Source: Phocaeicola salanitronis DSM 18170
GTDB taxonomy: Bacteria > Bacteroidota > Bacteroidia > Bacteroidales > Bacteroidaceae
Direction: 5' to 3'
Assembly: GCF_000190575.1 (NCBI RefSeq)
Contig: NC_015164.1
Location: forward strand, 3,182,501-3,246,500
Length of the DNA: 64,000 bases
The notes under the pieces were generated by a model that was not told the DNA's origin, searched no databases, and saw only the letters and a program-made list of their open reading frames with translations. Made by a program: the position numbers and the translations under genes. This document shows, piece by piece, positions 9,765 to 19,671 of this stretch (position 1 is the stretch's first letter; each line of letters opens with the position of its first letter).

Positions 9765-9996
9765 TTCACCACAGATTACACAGATTTTTCAATCAATTTT
9801 CTGTGTGCTCTGTGGCTCTGTATTTTATTTTGAATATCCGCAAACATCCCATGTAGGGGCGTATCGCATACGCCCGAATGCGTCCACTTATCCACGCGGA
9901 TGCCTTCAGGGCGTATGCGATACGCCCCTACAGGGCAATTGGATGGAATGCGGATATTCATATTTTAATTTATTAATCTGTGTAATCTGTGGTGAA
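9765..9996. repeat. CACCACAGATT inverted-repeat element R1 (long form)
   Basis: A 232-bp element made of three nested inverted repeats: outer arms TTCACCACAGATTACACAG / CTGTGTAATCTGTGGTGAA, middle arms TGAATATCCGCA (9831-9842) / TGCGGATATTCA (9949-9960), and a perfect 24-bp inner arm pair at 9852-9875 / 9909-9932 (TGTAGGGGCG...CGCCCCTACA). It ends 8 nt before the permease stop codon. R2 is a near copy. Confidence 0.85.
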
Positions 9997-10003
9997 CTTC
10001 ATG

Positions 10004-12334
10004 TCATTCCGTCTTCAGGTTTTCCACCGGATTCTCTCGTGTGGCTTTCCGGCTGATGAGGTACACCGAAACCAGCGAGATGAGGCTCACGATGAGGACG
10101 GAAGCTATCGGAACCCACCATGGGAAAGTGCTTTCATATTCTATGATGTTGTTGATGCTTCTCACGCCTGTGATTGCCAGCGGGAGGGCAACGAGCAGGC
10201 TGATGCCGATGGAATGAAGCGAGAAGCTCATCAGTCGTTTCTGTTCTTCCAGCGGACTGGAGCCGAACACCTTGCGGATTGCCATATCCCGCTTGCGCTG
10301 GGCAATGAAGTAAATGCTCATGGCGGTCAGCCCTAACAAAGAGATAAGGAATGCCGCTCCAGTAAAGATGCCTATCAGCTTGTTCATGCGGAAGAGATGT
10401 TTGTATTGGTCACGCATTTGGTTGTGATACCAGCGTGATTTATAAGGGATATCTTTTACGAACGACTCATACAACGTGTTTAGTTGTTGTTGGTAATCTG
10501 CCAAGTCGCCGTCGTTGGTCTCTATTAAAATCTCCCATGGATGCACGTCTTTTACGTCACGGATTTGAATGCGCAAGGGACGTTGTGAATCCATAACGCT
10601 CCGGATGTGAAAGTCTTTGAACACTCCGCTGATGTAGAAGCCACGTTTCCCTTCACGTGTGTTGGGTACGTAATTGGTAATACCCGGCATCTCCTTCAAT
10701 GCATTTTCGCTCACCATCCATGCACCGTCATCGTTTGTTAACTGGTAGTCTTGTGTGATTTGAATGCCGAACATGTCGATGAAAGAAGAGTCGGCAATGA
10801 AACATTGGAAACTCATCGACTTGGTGCTCCCTTGTATGGGGACGTTCATTGTATTGTTATTTCCTCCGTCGCGCGGCGTGCCTTGGGTGAAGCAGATTCG
10901 TTTCACGAAAGGCAGTTTCAGGGCTTCGTTGCGGAAGGCGAGCAGTGTTTCGTTTTCGCCTGCTGGCGTGAGGGCAAGGATGTTTCCGTAGGTATATCCC
11001 AACGGTTCGTGCAGGATGCGGTATAATTGCACGCTCAGGAAGAGGGCGCAGGTAAGCATGGCAATGGTTAAGCCGTTTTGCACGATATTCAGTATGCGCA
11101 GGTAAATGGTTTTGGTCTTGCGGCGGAACGTGCCTTTCACTACGTCCAGCGGACTGTAGTTCGAAAGGATGGTGGCAGGGATGAAGCCCGACAGGTAAGA
11201 CAACAGTAAGATGAATGCAATATAAATAAGGAGTGTGCCTATGGTCAGGTCTCCTATCAGGTCGAGCTTGACTTGAAGCAAATCCATGGCAATTGGTTCG
11301 GCTGCCTTAGCCAGCAGGAAGCCGATAAGGAAAGCCGTGAAGGTGAGCAATGCTGATTCGGCTATCATGCGCCAGAAAATATCGGGACGTGACGAGCCGA
11401 GCAACCTGCGTGTTGCCATTTCCTTGGCTCGGTAACTGGTTTGCGCCACACTCATGCTGATGTAATTGAATACCGCCATAAGCAAGATGAGCACACCCGC
11501 CGTGAGGATAATCCATACCATAGTGATGTCGTATTGCTCCATAGGAAGAACGCAGTCTACGTTTGTTGCAAAATAGAAATCCCGAAGGGGAATAAAGCTC
11601 ACCGGTTTGCCACCAAACCACCAAATCTCTTTCAAGTAGGCACTTACATCCTTGGCTTTCTCGTTCGGGTCTACGCCTTTCGGGCAGCGTATGAAAACCA
11701 TGGCACTTGTGGCATTACTCATACGGTCGTCTTTGATGCTAATGGTCCCGTTTATGTATTCAGTATTCTCGTAAGGAATAATGGCTTGGATATTGTCGGG
11801 GATGATTGCATTGTTGAAATCTTCCATGATACCCGTGACGGTGAATGTCTGGTCATTGATTCCAGGGAAGTGCAATGTTTTACCCAAGGCGGGGTGTCCT
11901 CCGAATAGCATATTGGCACACGAGCGGGTGAGCACGATGCTGGTATTGCTTAGCAAGACTTGTTCGGGATTGCCTTCTATCAGCTTGTAGCTGAAGAACT
12001 CGAAGAAGTTTTTGCGGGTGGTCAGCAGCTTGATATTGACTGGTTTCTCTTCTATTAAAGTATATTGAACGTATCCGGGCGTATAAGAACACCAGTCTTC
12101 TACTTCCGGATACCGGCTTTGCAGCTTCTCGCCGATAAGGTAATGGGCATTGGCGAATTGACCGTTGGTAAGTACAAAGGTGCGGTCAGCGTCCCGTTGG
12201 CCTTTTTCCACGGTAAGCTGGCGGGTCACCATGTTGGCAATCAGTAGTACGAACATCAGTGAGATACTCAGCCCCGCCACGTTGACGAATGTAAAGAGCT
12301 TGTTGCGCTCTAAGAAGGTGAAGTAGGTCTTCAT
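10004..12334 (-). CDS. ABC transporter permease, MacB/FtsX type
   Basis: A 776-aa inner-membrane protein with the MacB-type layout: an N-terminal membrane helix (FTFVNVAGLSISLMFVLLIA), a large periplasmic domain, a three-helix FtsX block (about residues 275-390), a second helix and periplasmic domain, then a final three-helix FtsX block. No Walker motifs are present, so an ATPase must come from elsewhere. It is the last gene of the export operon and belongs to a different subgroup from the two following 785-aa permeases. It likely helps drive efflux or lipoprotein transport with the HlyD-like and TolC-like partners. Confidence 0.9.
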   Translation of the reverse strand: MKTYFTFLERNKLFTFVNVAGLSISLMFVLLIANMVTRQLTVEKGQRDADRTFVLTNGQFANAHYLIGEKLQSRYPEVEDWCSYTPGYVQYTLIEEKPVNIKLLTTRKNFFEFFSYKLIEGNPEQVLLSNTSIVLTRSCANMLFGGHPALGKTLHFPGINDQTFTVTGIMEDFNNAIIPDNIQAIIPYENTEYINGTISIKDDRMSNATSAMVFIRCPKGVDPNEKAKDVSAYLKEIWWFGGKPVSFIPLRDFYFATNVDCVLPMEQYDITMVWIILTAGVLILLMAVFNYISMSVAQTSYRAKEMATRRLLGSSRPDIFWRMIAESALLTFTAFLIGFLLAKAAEPIAMDLLQVKLDLIGDLTIGTLLIYIAFILLLSYLSGFIPATILSNYSPLDVVKGTFRRKTKTIYLRILNIVQNGLTIAMLTCALFLSVQLYRILHEPLGYTYGNILALTPAGENETLLAFRNEALKLPFVKRICFTQGTPRDGGNNNTMNVPIQGSTKSMSFQCFIADSSFIDMFGIQITQDYQLTNDDGAWMVSENALKEMPGITNYVPNTREGKRGFYISGVFKDFHIRSVMDSQRPLRIQIRDVKDVHPWEILIETNDGDLADYQQQLNTLYESFVKDIPYKSRWYHNQMRDQYKHLFRMNKLIGIFTGAAFLISLLGLTAMSIYFIAQRKRDMAIRKVFGSSPLEEQKRLMSFSLHSIGISLLVALPLAITGVRSINNIIEYESTFPWWVPIASVLIVSLISLVSVYLISRKATRENPVENLKTE

Positions 12335-12382
12335 TTCAATTAATAATTAACAATTAATAATTAATAGTTGGTTTGTGTCTTT

Positions 12383-12616
12383 TTCACCACAGATTACACA
12401 GATTCATCAATTGATTTTCTGCGTGCCCTGTGGCTTTGTATTTTAATTTTTAAATATCTGCAAACATCCCCTGTAGGGGCGTATCGCATACGCCCGAATG
12501 CGTCCACTTATCCATGCGGATGTCTTCAGGGCGTATGCGATACGCCCCTACAGGGCAATTGGATGGAATGCGGATATTCATATTTTAATTTATTAATCTG
12601 TGTAATCTGTGGTGAA
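12383..12616. repeat. CACCACAGATT inverted-repeat element R2 (long form)
   Basis: A 234-bp near copy of R1 with the same three nested arm pairs and the same GTAGGGGCGTATCGCATACG core. It lies between two permease genes and ends 8 nt before the stop codon of the upstream (minus-strand) permease. Confidence 0.85.
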
Positions 12617-12623
12617 CTTTATT

Positions 12624-14981
12624 TCATTCTGTCTTGATGCTGTTCGCCGGATTCTCGTTGGCGTTCTTCCAGCTTTGCACCGTGACCGTAATCATGGTGA
12701 TGGCGGTGACGAGGAGGAAGGAGGTGAGGAATATCCAGGCACGGATAGGTGTGCGTTCGGCGAATCCTTCCAGCCAGTGCTGTCCTATCCACCAGCCGAA
12801 GGGAGCGGCAACGATGAAGCATCCTATCAGTATATACAGGTAACGGCGGTTGAACATGCGCAGGATTTCGCCCGTGGTGCTGCCGAATATCTTGCGGATG
12901 CCTATCTCCTTGCGGCGGTACTCGCTTTCGAACATGGTCAAGCCGAATACGCCGATGATGCTGATGACAATGGCAAGCAGGGAGAAGAGCAGAATTTGCT
13001 TGGTGAACCGCAGTTCGTTGCGGTACGCATTGTCGAGCACTTGGTCCATAAAGCGGAAATGAAAGTCGTGTCCCGGCGTGAACTTCTCCATTGCCTTCTG
13101 CAGCGAACGGATGATTTCCACCTTGTCTGTTCCGGCAGAGACGCGGACGTTGACGGTGTTTTCCCAACCTTCCCAACCTAAATCTTTGGTAGAGAAGAAT
13201 GCCATGGGGCGTTCATCGTTATCGTTGCGGAACGAGGTAAACTTGATATTCTCGCAGAAACCTATGACAGGGAAAGCCATGCTCTTTTGGAATGGAGGCT
13301 GGTTCAGTGTGAGCCATGGGTATTTCTTTCTTGCGGCTTCGTTGAAAATGAATCCGCTGCCGTCTGTAGATTTAAAATTACGTCCTTCGGTCAAGCGGAT
13401 GCCCATTACATCCAAGTAACGGTAGTCTACCGGCATCACCTCATAGTTCATTGTCCGTTCCCCTTCGGAAATGCCCCAGCTCATATAAGTGTCGGATGAA
13501 CTGAGAACGAATTGCGAGAACGCCACGCCTTCCACACCCGAAATGCGTGACAGTTCGTCTACGACGGCATTCATTTGTTGCTTGACTTCTTTGGTTGTTT
13601 CGCCCACAATGATGGCATCTTTGTCATAACCGTATTCCGAAGTGCGGATGTATCGGCTTTGAGCATACATGATACCGATAGCGATAATCAGCATAAAGGA
13701 GATGAAGAACTGGAAACAAACCAGTGTTGTGCGCAACTTCCGTCCCTTGGGTGATAAGCCGAACGAGCCTTTCAGTACGAGGGCAGGAGGGAAAGAGGTA
13801 ACGTAGAACGATGGATATAGCCCTGCCAGTATGCCTATTAATACACTGATGCCGAAGGTGGCGATTAAGAGAATCACATGTTTGCCTAAACTCAAGTCGG
13901 CACTGACCAAATCTTCTACGCCCGAATCGCGCAAAGCCAGTATCAAAACAAGGCTGAGGGCAAAGGCAAGGATGCTGACGAGCACCGATTCCATAATCAG
14001 GCTGGTGCGGAGCGAGCCGGTAGTTGCCCCTAACACTTTTTGCGTATTGATGCTTTTGATACGCATCGGCGTTTCGGCAAGCGAGAAATTCATAAAGTTG
14101 ATAGCGGCGATGATGACGATGAGAAACGACACGCAGATAAGCAGATAGACCGTAGTACGGCTGCTGGCACTCTTATTCCCTATTTTCGAGAAATGGACTT
14201 CCGATAAGGGAGTAAGGCGGAAGAAAGGAGTGCCTTCCTTCAGTTCGATTCCTCCCGTGAAAGGTTTCATTTCTAACAGTTTTTGGCTGACTATTTTCTC
14301 GATGCTTTCCGCTTGCGTGGCATCGCTTAGGCGTACATAGCAGATATAGTTGAAATTGTTCCAGTTGTCTTTGTTCTCGTTCTTGTCGAGCGGTTTGAGG
14401 AGCATGTTTCCTAACTGTGTGTTTTCGGGGAAATCCTTATATACTCCACCTATGGTCAGCGGTTTGTTGTCCGCTTGTTTGCCTTCGAAGATGGTTTTAC
14501 CTACGGCGTCTGTACTCCCGAAAAAGCGTATCGCCATCGATTGGGGAATCAGGATGTTCCCTTCTTGGTTGAGCGCATCGGCAGAGCCGGCAATCATTTC
14601 GGGTTGGAAAGTCTTTATGAAGTTGCCGAATCCGGTTTGTGTGGTTTCGTTGAACAGATGTCCGTTCACTTCATAATCGTAACCACTGTTCCAAATCATA
14701 GCGTTAGACACCGCTTCAACGTAGGGAGAACTGTTCTCGATTATTTCTCCAAACGGACGGGATAACCATGTTTGCCAGTCTCTGTCTTCCCCTCCTTTAA
14801 ATTCGGCGCGGAATATCTTTTCATAATCCTTATACCCTTTATTGAAATTCAAATCATAGTCTACCTGCGTCATGATGACGAAGAAGGAGGCGAAGGCGAT
14901 TGCCAGCCCGATGATGTTCAGGACGCTTGCCGTGAGGAAACGCCGGAAGGTATGCGAGAAGTTGCGTGCTAAGGTGTTCAT
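12624..14981 (-). CDS. ABC transporter permease, MacB/FtsX type, tandem copy A
   Basis: A 785-aa permease with an N-terminal helix (ASVLNIIGLAIAFASFFVIM), two periplasmic MacB-type domains and two FtsX helix blocks; no ATP-binding motifs. Its first 53 residues equal those of copy B (15125-17482), and the last 200 or so residues are nearly identical too, while the periplasmic parts (about residues 54-235 and 470-620) differ clearly. This is a tandem duplication with diversified external domains. It lies in the same operon as the other permeases, separated from copy B by repeat R3. Confidence 0.9.
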   Translation of the reverse strand: MNTLARNFSHTFRRFLTASVLNIIGLAIAFASFFVIMTQVDYDLNFNKGYKDYEKIFRAEFKGGEDRDWQTWLSRPFGEIIENSSPYVEAVSNAMIWNSGYDYEVNGHLFNETTQTGFGNFIKTFQPEMIAGSADALNQEGNILIPQSMAIRFFGSTDAVGKTIFEGKQADNKPLTIGGVYKDFPENTQLGNMLLKPLDKNENKDNWNNFNYICYVRLSDATQAESIEKIVSQKLLEMKPFTGGIELKEGTPFFRLTPLSEVHFSKIGNKSASSRTTVYLLICVSFLIVIIAAINFMNFSLAETPMRIKSINTQKVLGATTGSLRTSLIMESVLVSILAFALSLVLILALRDSGVEDLVSADLSLGKHVILLIATFGISVLIGILAGLYPSFYVTSFPPALVLKGSFGLSPKGRKLRTTLVCFQFFISFMLIIAIGIMYAQSRYIRTSEYGYDKDAIIVGETTKEVKQQMNAVVDELSRISGVEGVAFSQFVLSSSDTYMSWGISEGERTMNYEVMPVDYRYLDVMGIRLTEGRNFKSTDGSGFIFNEAARKKYPWLTLNQPPFQKSMAFPVIGFCENIKFTSFRNDNDERPMAFFSTKDLGWEGWENTVNVRVSAGTDKVEIIRSLQKAMEKFTPGHDFHFRFMDQVLDNAYRNELRFTKQILLFSLLAIVISIIGVFGLTMFESEYRRKEIGIRKIFGSTTGEILRMFNRRYLYILIGCFIVAAPFGWWIGQHWLEGFAERTPIRAWIFLTSFLLVTAITMITVTVQSWKNANENPANSIKTE

Positions 14982-15023
14982 GTGGTTATTTACTATTTAG
15001 CGATTTACTATTTACGATTTCTT

Positions 15024-15117
15024 TTCACCACAGATTACACAGATTTTTTAATTGATATTTCTGTGTATCCTGTGGTCCTGTGTTTTAAATTTATTAATCT
15101 GTGTAATCTGTGGTGAA
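15024..15117. repeat. CACCACAGATT inverted-repeat element R3 (short form)
   Basis: A 94-bp element with arms TTCACCACAGATTACACAG / CTGTGTAATCTGTGGTGAA and an inner CTGTGTATCCTGTGG half-repeat, lacking the GTAGGGGCG core. It ends 8 nt before the stop codon of copy B. Confidence 0.85.
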
Positions 15118-15124
15118 CTTTATT

Positions 15125-17482
15125 TCATTCCGTCTTGATGCTGTTCGCCGGATTCTCGTTGGCATTCTTCCAGCTTTGCACCGTGACCGTTATCATGGTG
15201 ATGGCGGTGACGAGGAGGAAGGAGGCGAGGAATATCCAGGCACGGATAGGTGTGCGTTCGGCGAATCCTTCCAGCCAGTGCTGTCCTATCCACCAGCCGA
15301 AGGGAGCGGCAACGATGAAGCATCCTATCAGTATATACAGGTATCGCTTGTTGAACATGCGGAGGATTTCGCCCGTGGTGCTTCCGAATATCTTACGGAT
15401 GCCTATCTCCTTGCGGCGGTACTCGCTCTCGAACATGGTGAGCCCGAACACGCCTATCATGCTGATAACAATGGCGAGCAGGGAGAATAGCAATACCTGG
15501 CGGGTGAAGCGCAGCTCGTTGCGGTAGGCATTGTCGAGCACTTGGTCCATGAACCGGAAGTTGAAGTCATGCCCCGGCGTGAACTTTTCCATTGCCTTTT
15601 GCAGGGAGCGGATAACGGCTACCTTGTCCGTTCCGGCGGAGATGCGGACGTTGACGCGGTTTTCATAACTCCAATTTTTTGCGTTGCTGACATAAATGAA
15701 TGCCATAGGCTCTACAATGTCGTTGTTTCGGAACGTACTGAACCGGATGTTTTCGCAGAAACCCACTACGTTCCAGTCGCCGGGAGTGGCTGGCATATCT
15801 ACCGCCATCCACGGATATTTCTTGCGTGCGGCTTCATTGAAGATGTATACGCCGTTGTCGCTGGGCTTGAAGTTGCGTCCGTCGGTGATGCGAATGCCCA
15901 TTACGTCCAAGTAATGTTCGTCTACAGGGAAGCAGGCGAAATTGATGTTCTTGTCTCCTTCGCCTCGTCCCCAACTCATATAAGTATCTTGCGAATTGAG
16001 TACGAATTGCGAGAATGCCACGCCTTCCACGCCCGATATGCGCGACAGTTCGCTTACTACGGCATCTTTTTGCTTGCGTGCGTCTTGGGTTACATCGCCT
16101 ACGACAATGGCATCCTTGTCATAACCGTACTCCGAGGTGCGGATGTAGCGGCTCTGTGTGTACATGATGCCAATGGCGATAATCAGCATGAACGCCACGA
16201 AGAACTGGAAGCATACCAACGCCGTGCGCAGCTTCCGTCCTTTGGGCGAGAGGCCAAACGAACCTTTCAGCACCAGTGCGGGAGGGAAAGACGTAACGTA
16301 GAATGAGGGGTACAGCCCTGCCAGCACGCCAATCAGAATGCTGATGCCGAACGTAGCTGCCAGTAAAGGCAAATGCTTGCCGAGGCTGAGGTCGGCTGTC
16401 ACCAAATCCTGTATGCCTGAATTGCGTACGGCGAGCAGCAGCACCAGCGATACGGCAAAAGCGATGAGGCTGATAAGCACCGATTCCGCAATAAGTCCGC
16501 CGCGCAGGGAAGAAGTCTTTGCTCCCAGCACCTTCTGCGTGTTGATGCTCTTGAGGCGCATCGGCGTTTCCGCCAGCGAGAAGTTCGTGAAGTTGATAGC
16601 GGCAACGATGACGATGAGGAACGACACACAGATGAGCAGGTAGACCGTGGTGCGGCTGCTGGCACTCTTGTTGCCGATTTTAGAGAAATGCACTTCCGAT
16701 AAAGGGATTAAATGAAAGAAATCAGCGTTGTCTTTTTCTTCTTGTAACCCTTCTTGCAGTTCTTCAGGCGCTATTTTCATCAGTTTTTGGAATGCCAGCT
16801 TCTCCACTTCGGAAACGTTTGCCGGATTGTTCAGACGGTAATAGCAGGTGTAGTTCCAGTTGCCCCAGTTGTTTTTGTCTATGTCCGGGTCAAAAGGCAT
16901 AAAGATATAGTTGCCTATCTGCGAGTTCTCGGGGAAATCCTTGTAGACACCGCCTATGGTCACAGGCTTGTTATCCGACTGTTTGCCTCGGAACAGCATT
17001 TTGCCGACGACGTCCGTGCTTCCGAACATGCGCATAGCCATTGAGACGGGAATCAATACGTTGTCTTTCTTTTCCAAGGCATCGGTAGAGCCTGTTACCA
17101 TTTCGGGCTGGAACACGTTCATAAAGTCGCCGAAGCCGGTCATCATAGGTTCGTTGAAAAGATTTCCATTCACTTCATAATCGTTGTCGTTTACCCACCC
17201 GGTAATGGCGGATGCCTGGATATGTGGCGAGGCGGTGCCAATCAGTTCGGCAATGGGGCGAGGTGTCCAAAGCTGCCAGCCCCATTCCTCGTTGGGCTTG
17301 ATTTCCAGCCGGTAGATATTCTGGTAATCCTTATACCCCTTGTTGAAGTTCAAGTCATAGTCCACCTGCGTCATGATGACGAAGAAGGAGGCGAAGGCGA
17401 TAGCCAGCCCGATGATGTTGAGGACGCTTGCCGTGAGGAAACGCCGGAAGGTATGCGAGAAGTTGCGTGCTAAGGTGTTCAT
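15125..17482 (-). CDS. ABC transporter permease, MacB/FtsX type, tandem copy B
   Basis: A 785-aa paralogue of copy A with the same length, topology and terminal sequences. The periplasmic segments carry their own sequence (for example YRLEIKPNEEWGWQLWTPRP where copy A has a different stretch), so the two may recognise different ligands or form a heterodimer. It follows the GIN-domain lipoprotein gene and precedes copy A in the operon. No nucleotide-binding domain is present in the protein or nearby. Confidence 0.9.
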   Translation of the reverse strand: MNTLARNFSHTFRRFLTASVLNIIGLAIAFASFFVIMTQVDYDLNFNKGYKDYQNIYRLEIKPNEEWGWQLWTPRPIAELIGTASPHIQASAITGWVNDNDYEVNGNLFNEPMMTGFGDFMNVFQPEMVTGSTDALEKKDNVLIPVSMAMRMFGSTDVVGKMLFRGKQSDNKPVTIGGVYKDFPENSQIGNYIFMPFDPDIDKNNWGNWNYTCYYRLNNPANVSEVEKLAFQKLMKIAPEELQEGLQEEKDNADFFHLIPLSEVHFSKIGNKSASSRTTVYLLICVSFLIVIVAAINFTNFSLAETPMRLKSINTQKVLGAKTSSLRGGLIAESVLISLIAFAVSLVLLLAVRNSGIQDLVTADLSLGKHLPLLAATFGISILIGVLAGLYPSFYVTSFPPALVLKGSFGLSPKGRKLRTALVCFQFFVAFMLIIAIGIMYTQSRYIRTSEYGYDKDAIVVGDVTQDARKQKDAVVSELSRISGVEGVAFSQFVLNSQDTYMSWGRGEGDKNINFACFPVDEHYLDVMGIRITDGRNFKPSDNGVYIFNEAARKKYPWMAVDMPATPGDWNVVGFCENIRFSTFRNNDIVEPMAFIYVSNAKNWSYENRVNVRISAGTDKVAVIRSLQKAMEKFTPGHDFNFRFMDQVLDNAYRNELRFTRQVLLFSLLAIVISMIGVFGLTMFESEYRRKEIGIRKIFGSTTGEILRMFNKRYLYILIGCFIVAAPFGWWIGQHWLEGFAERTPIRAWIFLASFLLVTAITMITVTVQSWKNANENPANSIKTE

Positions 17483-17530
17483 TTTATTCAGTTAATAGTT
17501 AAAAGTTAATAGTGAATAACGGTTTTGGTT

Positions 17531-17614
17531 TTCACCACAAAGGTCACAGAGTACCACGGAGGTTATAATCTTTATTTTTAAGACTCTGTGTGCCTCAGTG
17601 TCCTCTGTGGTGAA
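17531..17614. repeat. CACCACAGATT-family element R4 (diverged)
   Basis: An 84-bp member with arms TTCACCACAAAGGTCACAGAG and the matching CTCTGTGGTGAA end. It ends 2 nt before the stop codon of the GIN-domain protein gene. Confidence 0.75.
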
Positions 17615-17615
17615 C

Positions 17616-18233
17616 TTATTCCTCAACTTTCAGCCGGCGGTCATTGATTTTGCTTAAGAAGCCGTCTTTGATGTCTGCCGAATGCGCCTTGCCGCTCAGC
17701 TTGAGCGAACTGACTCCATCGGCACGAGCTTTCAGCTTATCGCAATACACGTTGACATTGCCTTTGCCCACACCGTCGATATCTATCTGTACTGTCTGAC
17801 AATGCAGGTCGGCGATTTTTATAGTGCCGACGCCGTCTATTTCGAAACGGATGTCTTCGGCTTTTAGTGGTTCTTCGCATTCGAATGTGCCTACGCCATC
17901 TATTTCCACTTCATCGAGCGTGGGGGCGGAGAGATAGAGGGTTGTACCTTGAATGTTCTGCTCCCGTTTGCCCTCTTTCCGTTGGTCGATGATTAGTGTG
18001 CCGTTTTTTACTGTGGTGGTGAGTCGGTCCAATTCTTCGGCTTTGCCTTCTATACGGCACGACCAAGTGTCGCTTTGCGCGAAGCGGACGGTTGCCACGC
18101 CGTCGATACGGATGGAAGTGTAGCCGCTGATGTTGCGTGTTTCGCTGGTCTGGTTGTCTTTTGCCATGCAGGCGTTGAGGCTTGCGCCGAGAAGTACGAT
18201 GAGTGAAAGGATAATCTGTTTCATAAATTTCAT
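17616..18233 (-). CDS. GIN-domain (DUF2807) putative lipoprotein
   Basis: A 205-aa protein with a signal peptide and a lipobox-like LNAC (Cys22). The mature part is a run of beta strands with repeats of IDGVGT / IDGVGK (for example EIDGVGTFEC, EIDGVGTIKI, DIDGVGKGNV), typical of the GIN beta-helix domain DUF2807. Family members are found on the Bacteroidetes envelope, mostly with unknown function. The position inside the TolC-HlyD-permease operon suggests a periplasmic or outer-membrane accessory of that exporter, but this is inference. Confidence 0.85.
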   Translation of the reverse strand: MKFMKQIILSLIVLLGASLNACMAKDNQTSETRNISGYTSIRIDGVATVRFAQSDTWSCRIEGKAEELDRLTTTVKNGTLIIDQRKEGKREQNIQGTTLYLSAPTLDEVEIDGVGTFECEEPLKAEDIRFEIDGVGTIKIADLHCQTVQIDIDGVGKGNVNVYCDKLKARADGVSSLKLSGKAHSADIKDGFLSKINDRRLKVEE

Positions 18234-18279
18234 GTTTTTAATGGTTGTTGTATCGTTCTAGGGGGCGAATTGGGCTTTT

Positions 18280-18341
18280 TTCACCACAGATTTATCAAAT
18301 TATTATTCTTCATTTAATAAATCTGTGTAATCTGTGGTGAA
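18280..18341. repeat. CACCACAGATT-family element R5 (shortest)
   Basis: A 62-bp member with arms TTCACCACAGATTTAT and ATAAATCTGTG...GTGGTGAA. It ends 8 nt before the stop codon of the HlyD-like gene. Confidence 0.8.
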
Positions 18342-18348
18342 AAATCCG

Positions 18349-19599
18349 TCATTTTAAGATGAGCACTTCGTTGTCCTTGTAGCTTTCGTAGCCGGAGACG
18401 ATGACGCGTTCGCCCTGCTCCAGGCCTTCCAGCACCTCGTAGTATTGGGGGTTCTGACGTCCGATGCGGATTTGGCGGCGGTATGCTTTCTTGCCGTCCT
18501 TGTCGAGGACGAAAATCCAGTTGCCGCCCGTCACTTGGAAGAACGTTCCTTTCGGGATGAGGACGCTTTGGGTCGGTTCGCCCAATTGCAAATCGATGTA
18601 ATACGTCTGTCCGCTGCGGATATTTTCGGGGCGGTTGCCTTCGAAGACAAGGTCGGTGCGGAAACGTCCTTCGCGCACTTCGGGGTAGACTTTGCGCACC
18701 TTGAGGCTGAACGTTGCTCCCTGCCGTTCGAAGGTGGCTGGCAGCCCGTTGGTGACGCGGTCGATGTAGTGCTCGTCTATCATTGCTTCAATCTTGAAGT
18801 CGGAGAGGTCGTTTATCTGGCCCACCATTTGTCCGGCAGTGATGTTCTGTCCCAGTTCCACATCCAGCAGTCCCAGTTCTCCGTCTATCGGGGCACGCAC
18901 TTCCAGCTTGTCCTTGCGCTCGCGGATGAGGAGGACGTTCTGGCGCATGTTGTGCAGGTTGTCTTCCATCTGGTCCATTTGGATGGTGCGGTAAATGGAG
19001 TCTTGCACAAGGCGTTCACTGATGAGGGCATGCTGCTTTTGGGCTACCTGATAATCTTCTTCCGCTTGCAGATATTCTTCGCGGCTGATGAGCCGTTCGT
19101 TGTAGAGGCGTTCGTATTGTTGGAAGGTGCGGAGCTTGCGGCGGGTATCTACGTCGAGCTGTACCTTTTCGGTCTCGTTGTTCAGCTTGTCTTGCTGCAT
19201 GGTCACTTGCGTGTTACGCAAAAGGTTTTGTTTTTCGGCGAGTTCCGATTCGGCGTTCAATATCTGCAGGTCGAGGTTCGAGTTGCTCAGGCGGAGGATG
19301 ACGTCGCCTTTCTTCACGTGCGCGCCTTCCTCGACTACTTTTTCCTGCACGATGCCGCCTTCTTCGGGGCTGAGCTGCACGATAGAAATGGGTTGCACTT
19401 GTCCGTTGAGGCGGATGTAGTCGTTGAACTCTCCGTAGGTGACGTCGGCGATGTTGAGCGCGTCGCCGTCGATGCGCAAGGTGGATGCGTGGTTGCCGAA
19501 GATAATCCATACCAGCAGGGCGAGGATGACCGCGCCGCCTGCGATGTAGGGGATGTGTTTCTTCTGAATGCCTTTTTTCTTTTCGAGTTGAATATCCAT
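18349..19599 (-). CDS. Efflux periplasmic adaptor, HlyD/MacA family
   Basis: A 416-aa adaptor that should link the inner-membrane permeases to the TolC-like channel. One N-terminal membrane anchor (PYIAGGAVILALLVWIIFG, about residues 18-36) is followed by a biotinyl-lipoyl half-motif (VVEEGAHVKKGDVILRL). A long coiled-coil hairpin (about residues 110-225) comes next, then the second lipoyl half (RAPIDGELGLLDVELGQNI) and a beta-barrel/membrane-proximal region. The gene is second in the operon after tolC. Substrate is unknown. Confidence 0.92.
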   Translation of the reverse strand: MDIQLEKKKGIQKKHIPYIAGGAVILALLVWIIFGNHASTLRIDGDALNIADVTYGEFNDYIRLNGQVQPISIVQLSPEEGGIVQEKVVEEGAHVKKGDVILRLSNSNLDLQILNAESELAEKQNLLRNTQVTMQQDKLNNETEKVQLDVDTRRKLRTFQQYERLYNERLISREEYLQAEEDYQVAQKQHALISERLVQDSIYRTIQMDQMEDNLHNMRQNVLLIRERKDKLEVRAPIDGELGLLDVELGQNITAGQMVGQINDLSDFKIEAMIDEHYIDRVTNGLPATFERQGATFSLKVRKVYPEVREGRFRTDLVFEGNRPENIRSGQTYYIDLQLGEPTQSVLIPKGTFFQVTGGNWIFVLDKDGKKAYRRQIRIGRQNPQYYEVLEGLEQGERVIVSGYESYKDNEVLILK

Positions 19600-19671
19600 A
19601 ATTTTAAAATTTACGATTTTGCGATTTACTATTTACTATTCTTCATTCCTTATTCTTTTTTGAAACGCAGA

